Source: Skermanella stibiiresistens SB22
GTDB taxonomy: Bacteria; Pseudomonadota; Alphaproteobacteria; Azospirillales; Azospirillaceae
NCBI RefSeq assembly: GCF_000576635.1
Contig: NZ_AVFL01000026.1
Coordinates: forward strand, 55,752-119,751
Reading direction: 5' to 3'
Length of the DNA stretch: 64,000 nucleotides
Shown: piece by piece, positions 53,807 through 62,499 of the stretch
Layout of the letters: each line of letters starts with the position of its first letter
Numbering within the stretch: position 1 is the stretch's first letter
Translations under genes and position numbers: made by a program
The notes under the pieces: generated by a model
Database searches by the model: none
The model's input: the letters and a program-made list of their open reading frames with translations, nothing else
Told to the model about the DNA's origin: nothing

Positions 53807-54300
53807 GCCGGCGGCGGCTGGTTCCCGTGGCGACGCCGACTCCCGTGGCGGAAGCCGCCGGCGCCGACGCCGGGACGATCGACATCCTGGCGCGGACCTT
53901 GTGGGGCGAGGCGCGGACCGAAACCCTGCGTGGGATCGAGGCGGTGGCGGCGGTCGTCCTGAACAGGGCGGCGCTGGCGCCGGGCGTTCCGCTGGCGGCG
54001 ATTTGCCGCCTCTTTCCCTGCTGGGGCGCCGAATATCCCGATCGTCTCAAGCTCGCCACGATCCAGCCGGCGGGCCGGGGAGCGCCGGGCTCGACCGACG
54101 CGCTGCTGTTCGCAACCTGCCTGCGGATCGCGCGGCGGGCGGCGGCCGGCCTGCTCGACGATCCGACCGGAGGCGCCACGCGCTATCACGAAAGTTCCAT
54201 CCTGCCGGACTGGACCGCCGGGCTGTCCGTTCGCGCGGAGATCGGCGACCGCCTGTTCTACCGGGACGAGGCGACCGGCGTTACCGGGTGGCCGGCATGA
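53803..54300 (+). CDS. cell-wall hydrolase (SleB-type endolysin)
   Basis: A 165-residue enzyme of the SleB/Hydrolase_2 family: LARTLWGEARTETLRGIEAVAAVVLNR with the catalytic Glu36, and later TRYHESSILPDW. It cleaves peptidoglycan glycan strands for host lysis. No signal peptide, so export depends on the holin that follows. ATGA overlaps on both sides. Confidence 0.9.
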   Translation: MSRRRLVPVATPTPVAEAAGADAGTIDILARTLWGEARTETLRGIEAVAAVVLNRAALAPGVPLAAICRLFPCWGAEYPDRLKLATIQPAGRGAPGSTDALLFATCLRIARRAAAGLLDDPTGGATRYHESSILPDWTAGLSVRAEIGDRLFYRDEATGVTGWPA

Positions 54301-54575
54301 GCGGGACTGGCGCGGGTTTGGCCAGCGAGGACGCCTATGTTCGGCGGATGAGGCCGACATTCGGGTATGTCATGGCGCTGACCTGGCTCGCCCAGATGGG
54401 GGCCATCGCCTGGGTGATCGTCACCGACCCAGCGCAGGCCATCCAGATCATCGCCGCGATGGCGTCGCTCGGTACGATCTGGACCGTCGGATTGGGTGTT
54501 CTTGGCGTCTACGTCTACCGACGGTCGGGAGAAAAACGAGCTTCCCAGGGCGGCGCGCCGAAGCCGTCATATTGA
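54297..54575 (+). CDS. holin
   Basis: A 92-residue protein with two hydrophobic helices (GYVMALTWLAQMGAIAWVIV; IIAAMASLGTIWTVGLGVLGVYVY) and a basic C-terminus, matching small phage holins of the 3-TM or related families. It overlaps the lysin gene by 4 nt. Confidence 0.85.
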   Translation: MSGTGAGLASEDAYVRRMRPTFGYVMALTWLAQMGAIAWVIVTDPAQAIQIIAAMASLGTIWTVGLGVLGVYVYRRSGEKRASQGGAPKPSY

Positions 54576-54676
54576 GGGGTCGGGATCCGACGGTGGACTG
54601 GCGGCTCCAAGGGCCGTCGAGCCACCGTCATCCTGAAAACGTCATCCCGATACCGTCGAGAGGCTCGCACGGGGTC

Positions 54677-54895
54677 TCAGCCCTCCTCGTTGATCATCGC
54701 CTGGTAGATCTTCCAGGCGGTCTCGACGCTGACATGGCCGGACTTGGCGCCCGCCGTGAGCATGGCGGTGGTCGGCTTGATCGGAACGTTGACGAGGCCA
54801 GTGTCGCCCATCGCCTCGACGACGTTGAGGGCGTAGTTCATCGCGCTGCTGGTTGGGCGTTTCTCGTCGATTTGATAATGCAGTCGATTGTCCAT
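54677..54895 (-). CDS. hypothetical small protein at right edge of phage region
   Basis: A 72-residue protein, MDNRLHYQIDEKRPTSSAMN...ETAWKIYQAMINEEG. Start ATG 54895 is well placed after AGGAGG, which supports it as real. Unrecognised. It lies opposite to the lysis genes, so may be a phage regulator or a host gene bordering the region. Confidence 0.6.
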   Translation of the reverse strand: MDNRLHYQIDEKRPTSSAMNYALNVVEAMGDTGLVNVPIKPTTAMLTAGAKSGHVSVETAWKIYQAMINEEG

Positions 54896-55202
54896 GATTT
54901 CCTCCTGGTGGCGGCTTGGTATAGGCAAGATCGATGCCAATTTTTGGTCGTTCGATCGTTACCTCTAGGACGAAATAAAAAAACATGAGGAAACAGGGAC
55001 TTATCGCCTTTGATCGTCCGCTGGACCGATTGTTAGGCACGATGAAGTTGGTTTGCGATATGTGAATGAGTGTTTCAGCTTTGCAATTTGCCGTTCGGTT
55101 CGCGGTTCGGCTCTCGCATTCTGCGAAAAACGCGTGTCAGTCCGCGTGTCCACGACACGCCCCGCGCTTTGCAGCGCGGCATGTTTCGGCTAGTGTCCGG
55201 AC
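54896..55202. other. 307-nt gap at the phage-region right border
   Basis: Between the 72-residue gene and the DUF952 gene. It includes a perfect short hairpin CCGCGCT-TTGC-AGCGCGG (55162-55179) and the hairpin CGTGTC...GACACG near 55134-55158. No att-like repeat matching the left edge was found. Confidence 0.5.
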
Positions 55203-55589
55203 ATGACCAGCGACACCGTCATCCATCATATGTGCCGGGCCGAGGAATGGGCGGCGGCCGAGCGGGCCGGCCACTATTCCGGATCGTCCCAGGATGTGGC
55301 CGACGGCTTCATCCACTTCTCCACCGCGTCCCAGGTCGTCAAGAGCGCCGCCCGCCATCGGGGCGGGCAGGCGGGGCTCGTCCTGCTCAGCGTGCGGACC
55401 GACCGGCTGGGATCCGCGCTGAAGTGGGAGCCGTCGCGCGGCGGCCAGCTGTTTCCGCACCTGTATGGCATCCTGCCGCTCGACGCCGTCGTCGCCGTCG
55501 ACCCCTTGCCACTGGGTCCGGACGGACGCCATCAATTTCCACCAGCCCTTTCGCCAACCCCGTTGGGCGACATTTCCCGGGATCGCTGA
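55203..55589 (+). CDS. DUF952 domain-containing protein
   Basis: A 128-residue protein. HMCRAEEWAAAERAGHYSGSSQDVADGFIHFSTASQVV is the DUF952 signature. Function unknown. pyrD starts 3 nt after its stop, so they are co-transcribed. Confidence 0.92.
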   Translation: MTSDTVIHHMCRAEEWAAAERAGHYSGSSQDVADGFIHFSTASQVVKSAARHRGGQAGLVLLSVRTDRLGSALKWEPSRGGQLFPHLYGILPLDAVVAVDPLPLGPDGRHQFPPALSPTPLGDISRDR

Positions 55590-55592
55590 GAC

Positions 55593-56699
55593 TTGATCGA
55601 CCTTTATCCCCTCGTGGGGCCGTTGCTCCGCCGGCTCGACCCGGAAACCGCCCATGGCGCCACCATCGCGGCGTTGAAGAGCGGGCTCGTGCCCAAGGCG
55701 CGTGGCGCCGACGATCCGATCCTGGCGTGCCGGCTATGGGGCCTGGACTTCCCCAATCCGGTTGGTCTCGCGGCGGGGTTCGACAAGAACGCGGAGGTCG
55801 CCGACGCGATGCTGGCCCAAGGCTTCGGCTTCGTCGAGATCGGCAGCGTGACGCCCCGCCCGCAGGTCGGCAATCCGCGTCCGCGCGTGTTCCGGCTGCC
55901 CGAGCAGCGCGCGATGATCAACCGCTACGGCTTCAACAACGACGGACTGGACGCGGTCGCCGGCCGGCTGGAGGCTCGCCTGAAGGGTGCCGGCGGCAAG
56001 CCGGGACTGGTCGGCGCCAATGTCGGCAAGAACAAGGAGACGGTCGACGCGGCCGCCGATTACGAGATCGGGATCCGCCGCCTGACCCCGCTGGCTGGCT
56101 ACCTCGTGATCAATGTCTCGTCGCCCAACACGCCGGGGCTGCGGGCGCTCCAGGGCCGCGAACCGCTGGCCGAACTGCTTGGCCGGGCGCTGGCCGCGCG
56201 GGCGGAGGCGACTCCGGCGGGCGGTCCGCCGCCGCCCCTGCTGCTGAAGATCGCCCCCGACCTGACCACCGAGGACAAGCGCGACGTCGCGGAGGTGGCG
56301 CTGGCCAGCGGGATCGACGGGCTGATCGTCTCCAACACCACCATCACCCGGCCGGCGGGACTGCCCCCCGCGATAGCCGCCGAGGCGGGTGGCTTCAGCG
56401 GCGCTCCGCTGATGGCGGCGTCCACAGCGATGCTGGCCGAGATGTACCGGCTGACCGAGGGACGCCTGCCGCTGATCGGATGCGGCGGCATCTCGTCCGG
56501 CCGCGACGCCTATGCCAAGATCCGGGCCGGCGCGTCGCTCGTGCAGCTTTACACGGCGCTGGTCTATCGTGGCCCGGCCCTGGTCGGGGCGATCAAGCGG
56601 GACTTGGCGGCGGCCTTGCGCGCCGATGGTTTCGCGTCGCTCCAGGCGGCGGTCGGGGCCGATCACCGGCTCGATCCATCCGTTTCCCCCGCAGCTTGA
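55593..56699 (+). CDS. pyrD: dihydroorotate dehydrogenase (quinone), class 2
   Basis: A 368-residue membrane-associated flavoenzyme of pyrimidine synthesis that oxidises dihydroorotate with quinone. It starts at TTG 55593. Signatures: NPVGLAAGFDKNAEV, GFVEIGSVTPRPQ, SSPNTPGLR, and IGCGGISSG near the end. The N-terminal amphipathic helix marks class 2. The HAD gene follows after 8 nt. Confidence 0.95.
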   Translation: MIDLYPLVGPLLRRLDPETAHGATIAALKSGLVPKARGADDPILACRLWGLDFPNPVGLAAGFDKNAEVADAMLAQGFGFVEIGSVTPRPQVGNPRPRVFRLPEQRAMINRYGFNNDGLDAVAGRLEARLKGAGGKPGLVGANVGKNKETVDAAADYEIGIRRLTPLAGYLVINVSSPNTPGLRALQGREPLAELLGRALAARAEATPAGGPPPPLLLKIAPDLTTEDKRDVAEVALASGIDGLIVSNTTITRPAGLPPAIAAEAGGFSGAPLMAASTAMLAEMYRLTEGRLPLIGCGGISSGRDAYAKIRAGASLVQLYTALVYRGPALVGAIKRDLAAALRADGFASLQAAVGADHRLDPSVSPAA

Positions 56700-56707
56700 A
56701 GAGCGAT

Positions 56708-57601
56708 ATGCACCCCGAAGAAAACCCAGCACCGGTGCCGGTCCACCCCGGGATCTCCGCCGTGGCCGACCGCTACGACGGCTACATCCTTGATCTCTGG
56801 GGCGTCCTGCACAATGGTGTCGAGCCTTATGCCGGCGTCATCGATTGCCTGGAACGTCTGAAGGCGGCCGGCAAGCGCGTCTGCCTGCTGTCCAACGCGC
56901 CACGCCGCCGCGCCGGCGTCGTGGCGAAGCTGGAGGGCATGGGCATCACGTCCGGCCACTACGATCACCTGATGACCTCCGGCGAGGCGACCCACGACGC
57001 CTTGGCCGATCCACCCGACGCGTGGCACGCCGCCCTTGGGCGCCGCTGCCTGCATATCGGGCCGCCCCGTGATCAGGACGTGTTCGAGGGGCTGGGACTC
57101 GAGATGGTCAACGATCCAGCCTTGGCCGATTTCGTCGTCAACACCGGGATCGACGATTTCGACGAGACGATCGCGGATTACGATCCGGTCCTGAAGGCTT
57201 GCGCCGAGCGCTCGCTGCCCATGGTCTGCGCCAATCCCGACCTGGTGGTCGTGGTCGGCACCAAGATGGCGATCTGCGCCGGCATGCTGGCCCAGCGTTA
57301 CGAGGAGCTGGGCGGCTCGGTCCGCTATCACGGCAAGCCGCACGCTCCGGTCTACAAGCGCTGCTTCGATCTGCTGGGGATTTCCGACCGGACACGCATC
57401 GTCGCGGTCGGCGACAGCTTCCGCACCGATGTCGCCGGCGCCAACGCCGCCGGGATCGACGCCTTGCTGGTGACCAGCGGCATCCACTTGGAGGAGCTGG
57501 CGACCGCCTGGGGCGAACACCCCGACCCGGTCAAACTCGCCGCCGCTGCGGCGGCCAGCGGCCACGTCCCGCGGGGCGCCATTCCGCGTTTTCACTGGTA
57601 G
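56708..57601 (+). CDS. HAD-superfamily hydrolase, class IIA (TIGR01459-like)
   Basis: A 297-residue hydrolase. The start YILDLWGVLHNG has the D-x-W-G-x-x-H nucleophile region, followed by LLSNAPRRR (motif II), a class IIA cap, GKPHAPVYKR (motif III) and VGDSFRTDVAGANAAGID (motif IV). It dephosphorylates an unknown small phosphorylated compound. It follows pyrD closely; a hairpin terminator lies after its stop. Confidence 0.92.
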   Translation: MHPEENPAPVPVHPGISAVADRYDGYILDLWGVLHNGVEPYAGVIDCLERLKAAGKRVCLLSNAPRRRAGVVAKLEGMGITSGHYDHLMTSGEATHDALADPPDAWHAALGRRCLHIGPPRDQDVFEGLGLEMVNDPALADFVVNTGIDDFDETIADYDPVLKACAERSLPMVCANPDLVVVVGTKMAICAGMLAQRYEELGGSVRYHGKPHAPVYKRCFDLLGISDRTRIVAVGDSFRTDVAGANAAGIDALLVTSGIHLEELATAWGEHPDPVKLAAAAAASGHVPRGAIPRFHW

Positions 57602-57621
57602 CTGGGACGCGGAACGCAAGT

Positions 57622-57655
57622 GGCGTCCGGCGCGTCATTCACCGCGCCGGACGCC
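57622..57655. terminator. perfect 13-bp hairpin between convergent genes
   Basis: GGCGTCCGGCGCG (57622-57634) and CGCGCCGGACGCC (57643-57655), loop TCATTCAC. No clear U-run follows, so a bidirectional or factor-assisted terminator. Confidence 0.65.
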
Positions 57656-57690
57656 CTTGGACATCAAATCACCCTGGGTGCCGACCAGCC

Positions 57691-58080
57691 TCAGTCGGTT
57701 TCGGCTCCAACCGTGATCCGAGCGGGGCCAACCGACTCGAGGGCCGCGCTGACCAGGGCGCCGCACGGGAACTCCTGCCCCGTCGCCGGCTCGGCCATCA
57801 TGTCGAAATCGGAGTCCTCGGCCACGCCGCCGAAACGCATGCCCTGGACCGCCAAGCCGTCCCGGTAGTAGCAGATCAGGAAGACGCGGATCGCGGCGGT
57901 GAGATTGGTCTCGCCGCGCTTCTCGTCGATCATCGAAATGATTTCGTTGATCGATTGCTCCTCGCTGCGGCAGATGTCCGTCAGCGCGGTCCACATCACC
58001 TGCTCCATCCGGATGCTCGTCCTGCGTCCCGAGACAGTCACATTCCGGCAAATCAATGCCGTGTTCGTATTCGTTTGCAT
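57691..58080 (-). CDS. ribbon-helix-helix domain protein
   Basis: A 129-residue protein. ICRNVTVSGRRTSIRMEQVMWTALTDICRSEEQSINEIISMID is the RHH_4 DNA-binding pattern: one strand followed by two helices. The C-terminal half is acidic. It may be a regulator. ATG 58080 is used; a TTG at 58107 is an alternative start. Confidence 0.85.
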   Translation of the reverse strand: MQTNTNTALICRNVTVSGRRTSIRMEQVMWTALTDICRSEEQSINEIISMIDEKRGETNLTAAIRVFLICYYRDGLAVQGMRFGGVAEDSDFDMMAEPATGQEFPCGALVSAALESVGPARITVGAETD

Positions 58081-58292
58081 CGACACCACCACCGCTCTGT
58101 TTGCCAAATATGCATTGGGCGATAACTATAAGCGTTTCGTACTATGCACACGGCCGTATGACAACGCGGAAAGTTATATGACGATGCGATAGGCCTAAAA
58201 ATGACACAGGCGAGGTAGCCCGACCTGGCGGGGTCGGAGTGGAACGTCGGATCGACGGAAGCTGGAAACTCGGGTTGGGCCGAGGCGCCGGC

Positions 58293-58796
58293 TTAGGGTT
58301 CGATCATGCTGGCGACATCCTGGAGGACTTCATGGGGGGTGGGGCTGATGAAGCCGCTGGTGGCGTAGACCTTGCCGAAGCTCATGCTGGGCCGGTATCT
58401 CACGCGGACCTCGGTCCAATCATTGGCGGGCGAGACGTCCTGGACCAAGTCCCGGGAGACACGGCCCTTGGCGCCGTCACGCGGTGCCCAGTTGGCGTGT
58501 TCTATCACCACGGTGCGCTGGTCCAGGACTTGGCGGACCAACGCCACATGGCCGGATGGCATCGCCTTGGTCCGCTGGAACACCATGACGGAGTCGCGGG
58601 AGGGGAGATGGCCCGTGGCGTAACGGCCTTTCGCGTTGCCCCACCACATCCACGCGTTTCCCGCCAAGTCGATCTTGCCGGCTTGGCGGACGTACTGGAC
58701 ACAGTTCAGGAAGCTGGACGATGCCGAAGCTTGAAGCGGCGGCAGCGCCAGCGATAGCGCCACCATCCCCAATCCCGCGAGTCGCAAAAAACGCAT
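58293..58796 (-). CDS. CHAP-domain secreted amidase/peptidase
   Basis: A 167-residue exported protein: a signal peptide to about residue 26, then CHAP motifs with the nucleophile Cys32 (SSFLNCVQYVRQ) and His83 (SGHVALVRQV). CHAP enzymes cut peptidoglycan peptide bonds. ATG 58796 follows GGGGAG; the longer frame upstream is not part of it. Confidence 0.88.
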   Translation of the reverse strand: MRFLRLAGLGMVALSLALPPLQASASSSFLNCVQYVRQAGKIDLAGNAWMWWGNAKGRYATGHLPSRDSVMVFQRTKAMPSGHVALVRQVLDQRTVVIEHANWAPRDGAKGRVSRDLVQDVSPANDWTEVRVRYRPSMSFGKVYATSGFISPTPHEVLQDVASMIEP

Positions 58797-59145
58797 CGTC
58801 GCTCCCCAGGTCCGGTTTTCCTCTTCTACAATGTTGATCGCCGTCCCTTCAAGAAAAACATGTCCCCGCCATCGTATGATCTTGCCAATGCTTTGTTTAC
58901 TATGCCAATCAATTACTCTGATCCAAGGATTGAACATAATGATCTGTATGGTTGAGTACTGTCAGGTTTGACGGAGTTGGAATCATTCCGACCCCGGGGT
59001 TGGGGCTATCCGCGACAAAGTGTCCGCGGAGCTTTTTCAGTGGATCAGACACGTGAATCAGGTTGGCAGCGCATCGTGGGCGCATTATCAAAGCCATCTC
59101 AAGTTTGTTGCACTGCAACACAAATGAAACTAATGGAGATCCAAG
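58797..59145. other. 349-nt divergent intergenic region
   Basis: Between the CHAP gene and the phasin gene. It includes a palindrome TTGCACTGCAA (59108-59118) close to the phasin start, likely a PhaR-type site. AT-rich segments near 58855-58960 may hold promoters. No ORF supported. Confidence 0.55.
59108..59118. promoter_or_regulatory. TTGCA-N-TGCAA palindrome, candidate PhaR operator
   Basis: TTGCACTGCAA, extended to TTGTTGCACTGCAACACAA, lies 27 nt before the phasin ATG. PhaR repressors bind TGC-rich palindromes upstream of phasin genes, so a PHB-dependent control is inferred. Confidence 0.5.
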
Positions 59146-59559
59146 ATGTCCCAGGGTGATTTCGACTTCGGCAAGCTGTTCACCGCCAAGATCCCAGGCA
59201 TCGACATCAAGTCGATGATCGAAGCGCAAAACCGTAACATCGAAGCCTTGCTCAAGGTCGGTAAGATCGTCGTCGATACGTCCCAATCCCTGATGCGGCG
59301 TCAGGTCGAGATCGCCCAGGCCAACCTCAAGGATAGCGCGGAGCAGGCCAAGGCCGTGCTCGCCGTCAAGGATATCTCCACCTCGCTGAGCCTGCAGGCG
59401 GATCTCGCCAAGGCCACGGCCGAAAAGGTCGGCGCGCAGGTTCGCGAACTGTCCGAGATCGCCACCAAGGGCGGTCGCGAGGCCTTCTCGATCATCAGCG
59501 CCCGCACCGAGGAAAGCGTCGCCGAGTTGAAGTCGCTGACCCTGCCCAAGGCCGCCTGA
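59146..59559 (+). CDS. phasin family protein
   Basis: A 137-residue amphipathic helical protein (FDFGKLFTAKIPGIDIKSMIEAQNRNIEALLKVGKIV; QVREL SEIATKGGREAF). Phasins coat polyhydroxyalkanoate granules and aid their stability. It starts 8 nt after GGAG and is followed by a strong terminator. Confidence 0.93.
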   Translation: MSQGDFDFGKLFTAKIPGIDIKSMIEAQNRNIEALLKVGKIVVDTSQSLMRRQVEIAQANLKDSAEQAKAVLAVKDISTSLSLQADLAKATAEKVGAQVRELSEIATKGGREAFSIISARTEESVAELKSLTLPKAA

Positions 59560-59611
59560 TCCGGCGTGCCGGCGGCTTCGTCCGCTTGGGCGTGGCCTGT
59601 TTCGAGTCGAC

Positions 59612-59649
59612 GGGGACCGCGCCAGCCCAGGCGCGGTCCCCGCGCTTTT
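59612..59649 (+). terminator. rho-independent terminator of the phasin gene
   Basis: 11-bp perfect stem GGGGACCGCGC (59612-59622) and GCGCGGTCCCC (59631-59641), 8-nt loop, then GCGCTTTT. Confidence 0.88.
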
Positions 59650-59754
59650 GTGGGATGCGTCGAGCGGATACCCGCCAGTATGCAAGGAACCTTCGAGCGG
59701 TCACCACGTTGATGCCGCGCCCGTTCCCTCTCGGGTTCAGGCCAAGGTGACCAG

Positions 59755-60633
59755 ATGACCATCCTCAACGTCAACCACGTGACAGTGTACCGATACGCCA
59801 AGCCAGTGGGGTTTGGGGACCATCGCCTGATGTTCCGGCCACGCGACAGTCACGACATGCGGTTGCTGGAAACCAGGATGGTGATCAGTCCGCCACCGAA
59901 ATCGGTCCGGTGGATGCACGATGTCTTCGGCAATTCGATCGCGATGGTCTCATTCGAGCGGAAGGCGACTGAACTGCGCTTCGAAAGCCGCATTCGGCTC
60001 GACCACTTCGGCCTATCGAACCCGAATTTCCCGATCGAGGATCACGCCCGCATATATCCCTTCTCCTACTCGGCGGAGGAGGTGCCAGATCTTGGGCGCA
60101 CGATCGAGCGTCATTTCCCGGATCCGGACCACAAGGTCGACGAATGGGCGAAGCAGTTCATCCGGACCGATGGCCCGACCGAGACGCAGGACATGCTGGT
60201 CTCGATGACCCGCGCCATCAAGGAAGGCTTCACCTACAAGGCGCGCACGGCCCCCGGCACCCAGACCCCGATCGAGACGCTGGAGCTGGGATCGGGTTCC
60301 TGCCGCGACTACACGCTGCTGATGATGGAGGCGGCGCGCACACTGGGCTTCGCGGCCCGCTTCGTCTCCGGCTACCTCTATGACCCCGCCGTCGATGGCG
60401 ATCCGGAGAGCAGGATCGGCGGTGGAGCCACCCATGCCTGGGTGCAGATCTATCTGCCGGGTGCCGGCTGGGTCGAGTTCGATCCGACCAATGGCATCGT
60501 CGGCGGGGCCGGATTGATCCGGGTCGCGGTCGCGCGCGATCCGGCGCAGGCGGTGCCGCTGAGTGGCGACTGGTTCGGCGAGGCCAGCGACTTCCTGGGT
60601 ATGGATGTGGACGTTGTCGTCGCGTCGGAGTGA
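59755..60633 (+). CDS. transglutaminase-like family protein
   Basis: A 292-residue protein with an N-terminal beta domain (transglutaminase N-terminal) and a papain-like core. Catalytic triad Cys183 (GSGSCRDYT), His227 (GGATHAWVQIYLPG) and Asp243 (WVEFDPTNG). Members are thought to be proteases or amide hydrolases; substrate unknown. Monocistronic. Confidence 0.92.
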   Translation: MTILNVNHVTVYRYAKPVGFGDHRLMFRPRDSHDMRLLETRMVISPPPKSVRWMHDVFGNSIAMVSFERKATELRFESRIRLDHFGLSNPNFPIEDHARIYPFSYSAEEVPDLGRTIERHFPDPDHKVDEWAKQFIRTDGPTETQDMLVSMTRAIKEGFTYKARTAPGTQTPIETLELGSGSCRDYTLLMMEAARTLGFAARFVSGYLYDPAVDGDPESRIGGGATHAWVQIYLPGAGWVEFDPTNGIVGGAGLIRVAVARDPAQAVPLSGDWFGEASDFLGMDVDVVVASE

Positions 60634-60756
60634 GCGGCGGCCAAAATCCACGATAATGCGCGGAGTTGCCATTTCCAGCGCTGGGGGATAAGAAAACCGT
60701 CACGCGATTGCGGTAGGATCAAGACTGGATTCGTGTGTAATTTCGAGGTGGTGGTC

Positions 60757-62004
60757 ATGTCCGGATGTGCTCGGGCGCCGCGCGGCGGTTATCCGCCCGA
60801 GGGGATCGGGGTCGCTCCGGGTCCGGGCGGCTTCAGGGCCGGCGACCTGATCGACCCCCTGCCGCCGATCGGCCCCGGAACGCCCTGCACCCGCGTCTAT
60901 GACATCTTCGCCGAGCACCCGGAATGGCCAGGCCTCGCCGTGGTTAGCCGCGGCTCCGTGATTGGAATGATCGACCGGCCAAGCCTGTTCGCCACCTTCG
61001 CCAAGCCCCTGCTGCGCGATCTGTACGAACGGCGACCGATCTCGCTCCTGATGGATCGCCTGCCGCTCGTGGTCGACCGCGACCTCAGCCTGGACGAGGT
61101 CAGCCAGCGCATCGCCCATGACAAGCCGGATGCCCTGATCAGCGGCTTCGTCGTCACGGAACGGGGCGAATACCGCGGCATCGGTACCGCCCTTGGCCTG
61201 ATGGCCCGCTCGGTCGATCAGGCGCGCGCCAAGAACCGTGAGTTGGACGAGGCCCGGCGGGCGGCCGAGGCGGCGAACACCGCCAAGAGCAGCTTCCTCG
61301 CCAATATGAGCCACGAGCTGCGGACCCCGCTCAACGCCGTGATCGGTTTCGCCGAACTGATCGAGTCGGAGATGTTCGGTCCGCTGGGCCACGAGCGGTA
61401 CCGGGAATACGCCGGCGACATCCATGTCAGCGGGCGGCACCTGCTCGACCTGATCAACGACCTGCTCGACCTGTCCAAGGCGGAGGCCAACCGCCTGGAG
61501 TTGAACGAGGGCAAGATTGATGTCCGGGGCATCGTCGGGTCCTGCGTCCGGCTGATGAACGACTTGGCGGAACGCGGTGGGGTCACGCTGAGGGCGGATG
61601 TGCCGATGCCGCCGCCGCCCCTGTGGGGTGACGAGCGCAAGCTGCGCCAGATGGTGCTCAACTTGGTGTCGAACGCCATCAAGTTCACGCCAAAAGGCGG
61701 ATCGGTTACCGTCTCGGCGGGTGTGGCGGACCACGGCGCGCTGGAATTGGCCGTGACGGATACCGGCATCGGGATGACACCGGAGAACCAGATCAAGGCC
61801 ATGGAGCCGTTCAGCCAGATCGACAACGCCATGAACCGGCGCCAGCAGGGGACCGGCCTGGGGCTTCCCCTGACGCGCCGGCTGATCGAGCTGCATGGCG
61901 GGTCGCTGCGGCTGGACAGCGTGTACGGCAGGGGAACGACGATCGTGCTGACGTTCCCCGCCGAGCGCGTGGAGAACCTCGAGGTCAGTTTGGCGTCGGC
62001 GTGA
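60757..62004 (+). CDS. CBS-like sensor histidine kinase
   Basis: A 415-residue soluble kinase. The N-terminal 150 residues resemble paired CBS domains ([42 protein letters not shown]), then a coiled coil, HisKA with [13 protein letters not shown] (His186), and HATPase ([29 protein letters not shown]). It may sense nucleotides through the CBS part. ATG 60757 follows GAGGTGGT; a GTG at 60733 is an alternative. No TM helix is seen. Confidence 0.88.
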   Translation: MSGCARAPRGGYPPEGIGVAPGPGGFRAGDLIDPLPPIGPGTPCTRVYDIFAEHPEWPGLAVVSRGSVIGMIDRPSLFATFAKPLLRDLYERRPISLLMDRLPLVVDRDLSLDEVSQRIAHDKPDALISGFVVTERGEYRGIGTALGLMARSVDQARAKNRELDEARRAAEAANTAKSSFLANMSHELRTPLNAVIGFAELIESEMFGPLGHERYREYAGDIHVSGRHLLDLINDLLDLSKAEANRLELNEGKIDVRGIVGSCVRLMNDLAERGGVTLRADVPMPPPPLWGDERKLRQMVLNLVSNAIKFTPKGGSVTVSAGVADHGALELAVTDTGIGMTPENQIKAMEPFSQIDNAMNRRQQGTGLGLPLTRRLIELHGGSLRLDSVYGRGTTIVLTFPAERVENLEVSLASA

Positions 62005-62479
62005 TCAGCGGCAGGAACTCGGTCACGACCGCCTCGTAGATCGCCCGCTTGAAGGGCACGATCATTCTTGGCAGGTCGGCGGGCGCCGCCCATTGCCAGT
62101 CGTCGAACTCCGGATGTTCGGTCGCGAGATCGATATCCGCGTCGGTGCCGGTGAAGCGGGCGAGGACCCACTTCTGCTCCTGACCACGGTATCTGCCCTT
62201 CCAGACCTTGCCGATCAGATGCGCCGGCAGGTCGTAGCGCAGCCACCCCGCCGTCTCGGCCACGATCTCGGCGGAGCCGGTGCCGATCTCCTCCAGCAAC
62301 TCGCGGGCGGCCGCCTGACGCGGCGTCTCACCCGGATCGATGCCGCCCTGGGGCATCTGCCAGCCCTCCGGCGTGTCGATCCGCCGGCCGACGAAGACCT
62401 TGCCCTCCGCGTTGACCAGCATGATGCCGACACAGGGGCGGTAGGGCAGCTTGAGCGCCTTGTTTTCTTCCTTGCTCAC
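61985..62479 (-). CDS. rppH: RNA pyrophosphohydrolase RppH
   Basis: A 164-residue Nudix enzyme that removes pyrophosphate from mRNA 5' ends. Nudix box [22 protein letters not shown]; the end-binding [12 protein letters not shown] is typical. It starts at GTG 62479 and its 3' end overlaps the kinase gene by 20 nt. It is downstream of the polysaccharide deacetylase and ctpA, the typical synteny. Confidence 0.95.
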   Translation of the reverse strand: MSKEENKALKLPYRPCVGIMLVNAEGKVFVGRRIDTPEGWQMPQGGIDPGETPRQAAARELLEEIGTGSAEIVAETAGWLRYDLPAHLIGKVWKGRYRGQEQKWVLARFTGTDADIDLATEHPEFDDWQWAAPADLPRMIVPFKRAIYEAVVTEFLPLITPTPN

Positions 62480-62499
62480 TTGAACCCCCAAAAGCCTTT

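Larger units (their letters stand above)
28760..54895. mobile_element. T7-like morphogenesis cluster: reduced prophage or GTA-like element
   Basis: Gene order portal, scaffold, capsid, tail tube A, tail tube B, internal protein, tailspike, small terminase, large terminase, membrane protein, lysin and holin reproduces the late region of T7-like podoviruses. An S24-type repressor and its operator region sit at the left. No phage integrase, RNA polymerase, DNA polymerase or primase is present. The codon usage and GC are like the host. Borders are approximate: no flanking direct repeat was found. The capsid gene is interrupted by a separate 11.4-kb element. Confidence 0.85.

Noticed and set aside
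28788..55202. Flanking attachment repeats for the whole phage region
   Set aside because: No direct repeat of convincing length was found by eye between the left (28.3-29 kb) and right (54.6-55.2 kb) borders, and no tRNA gene is near.
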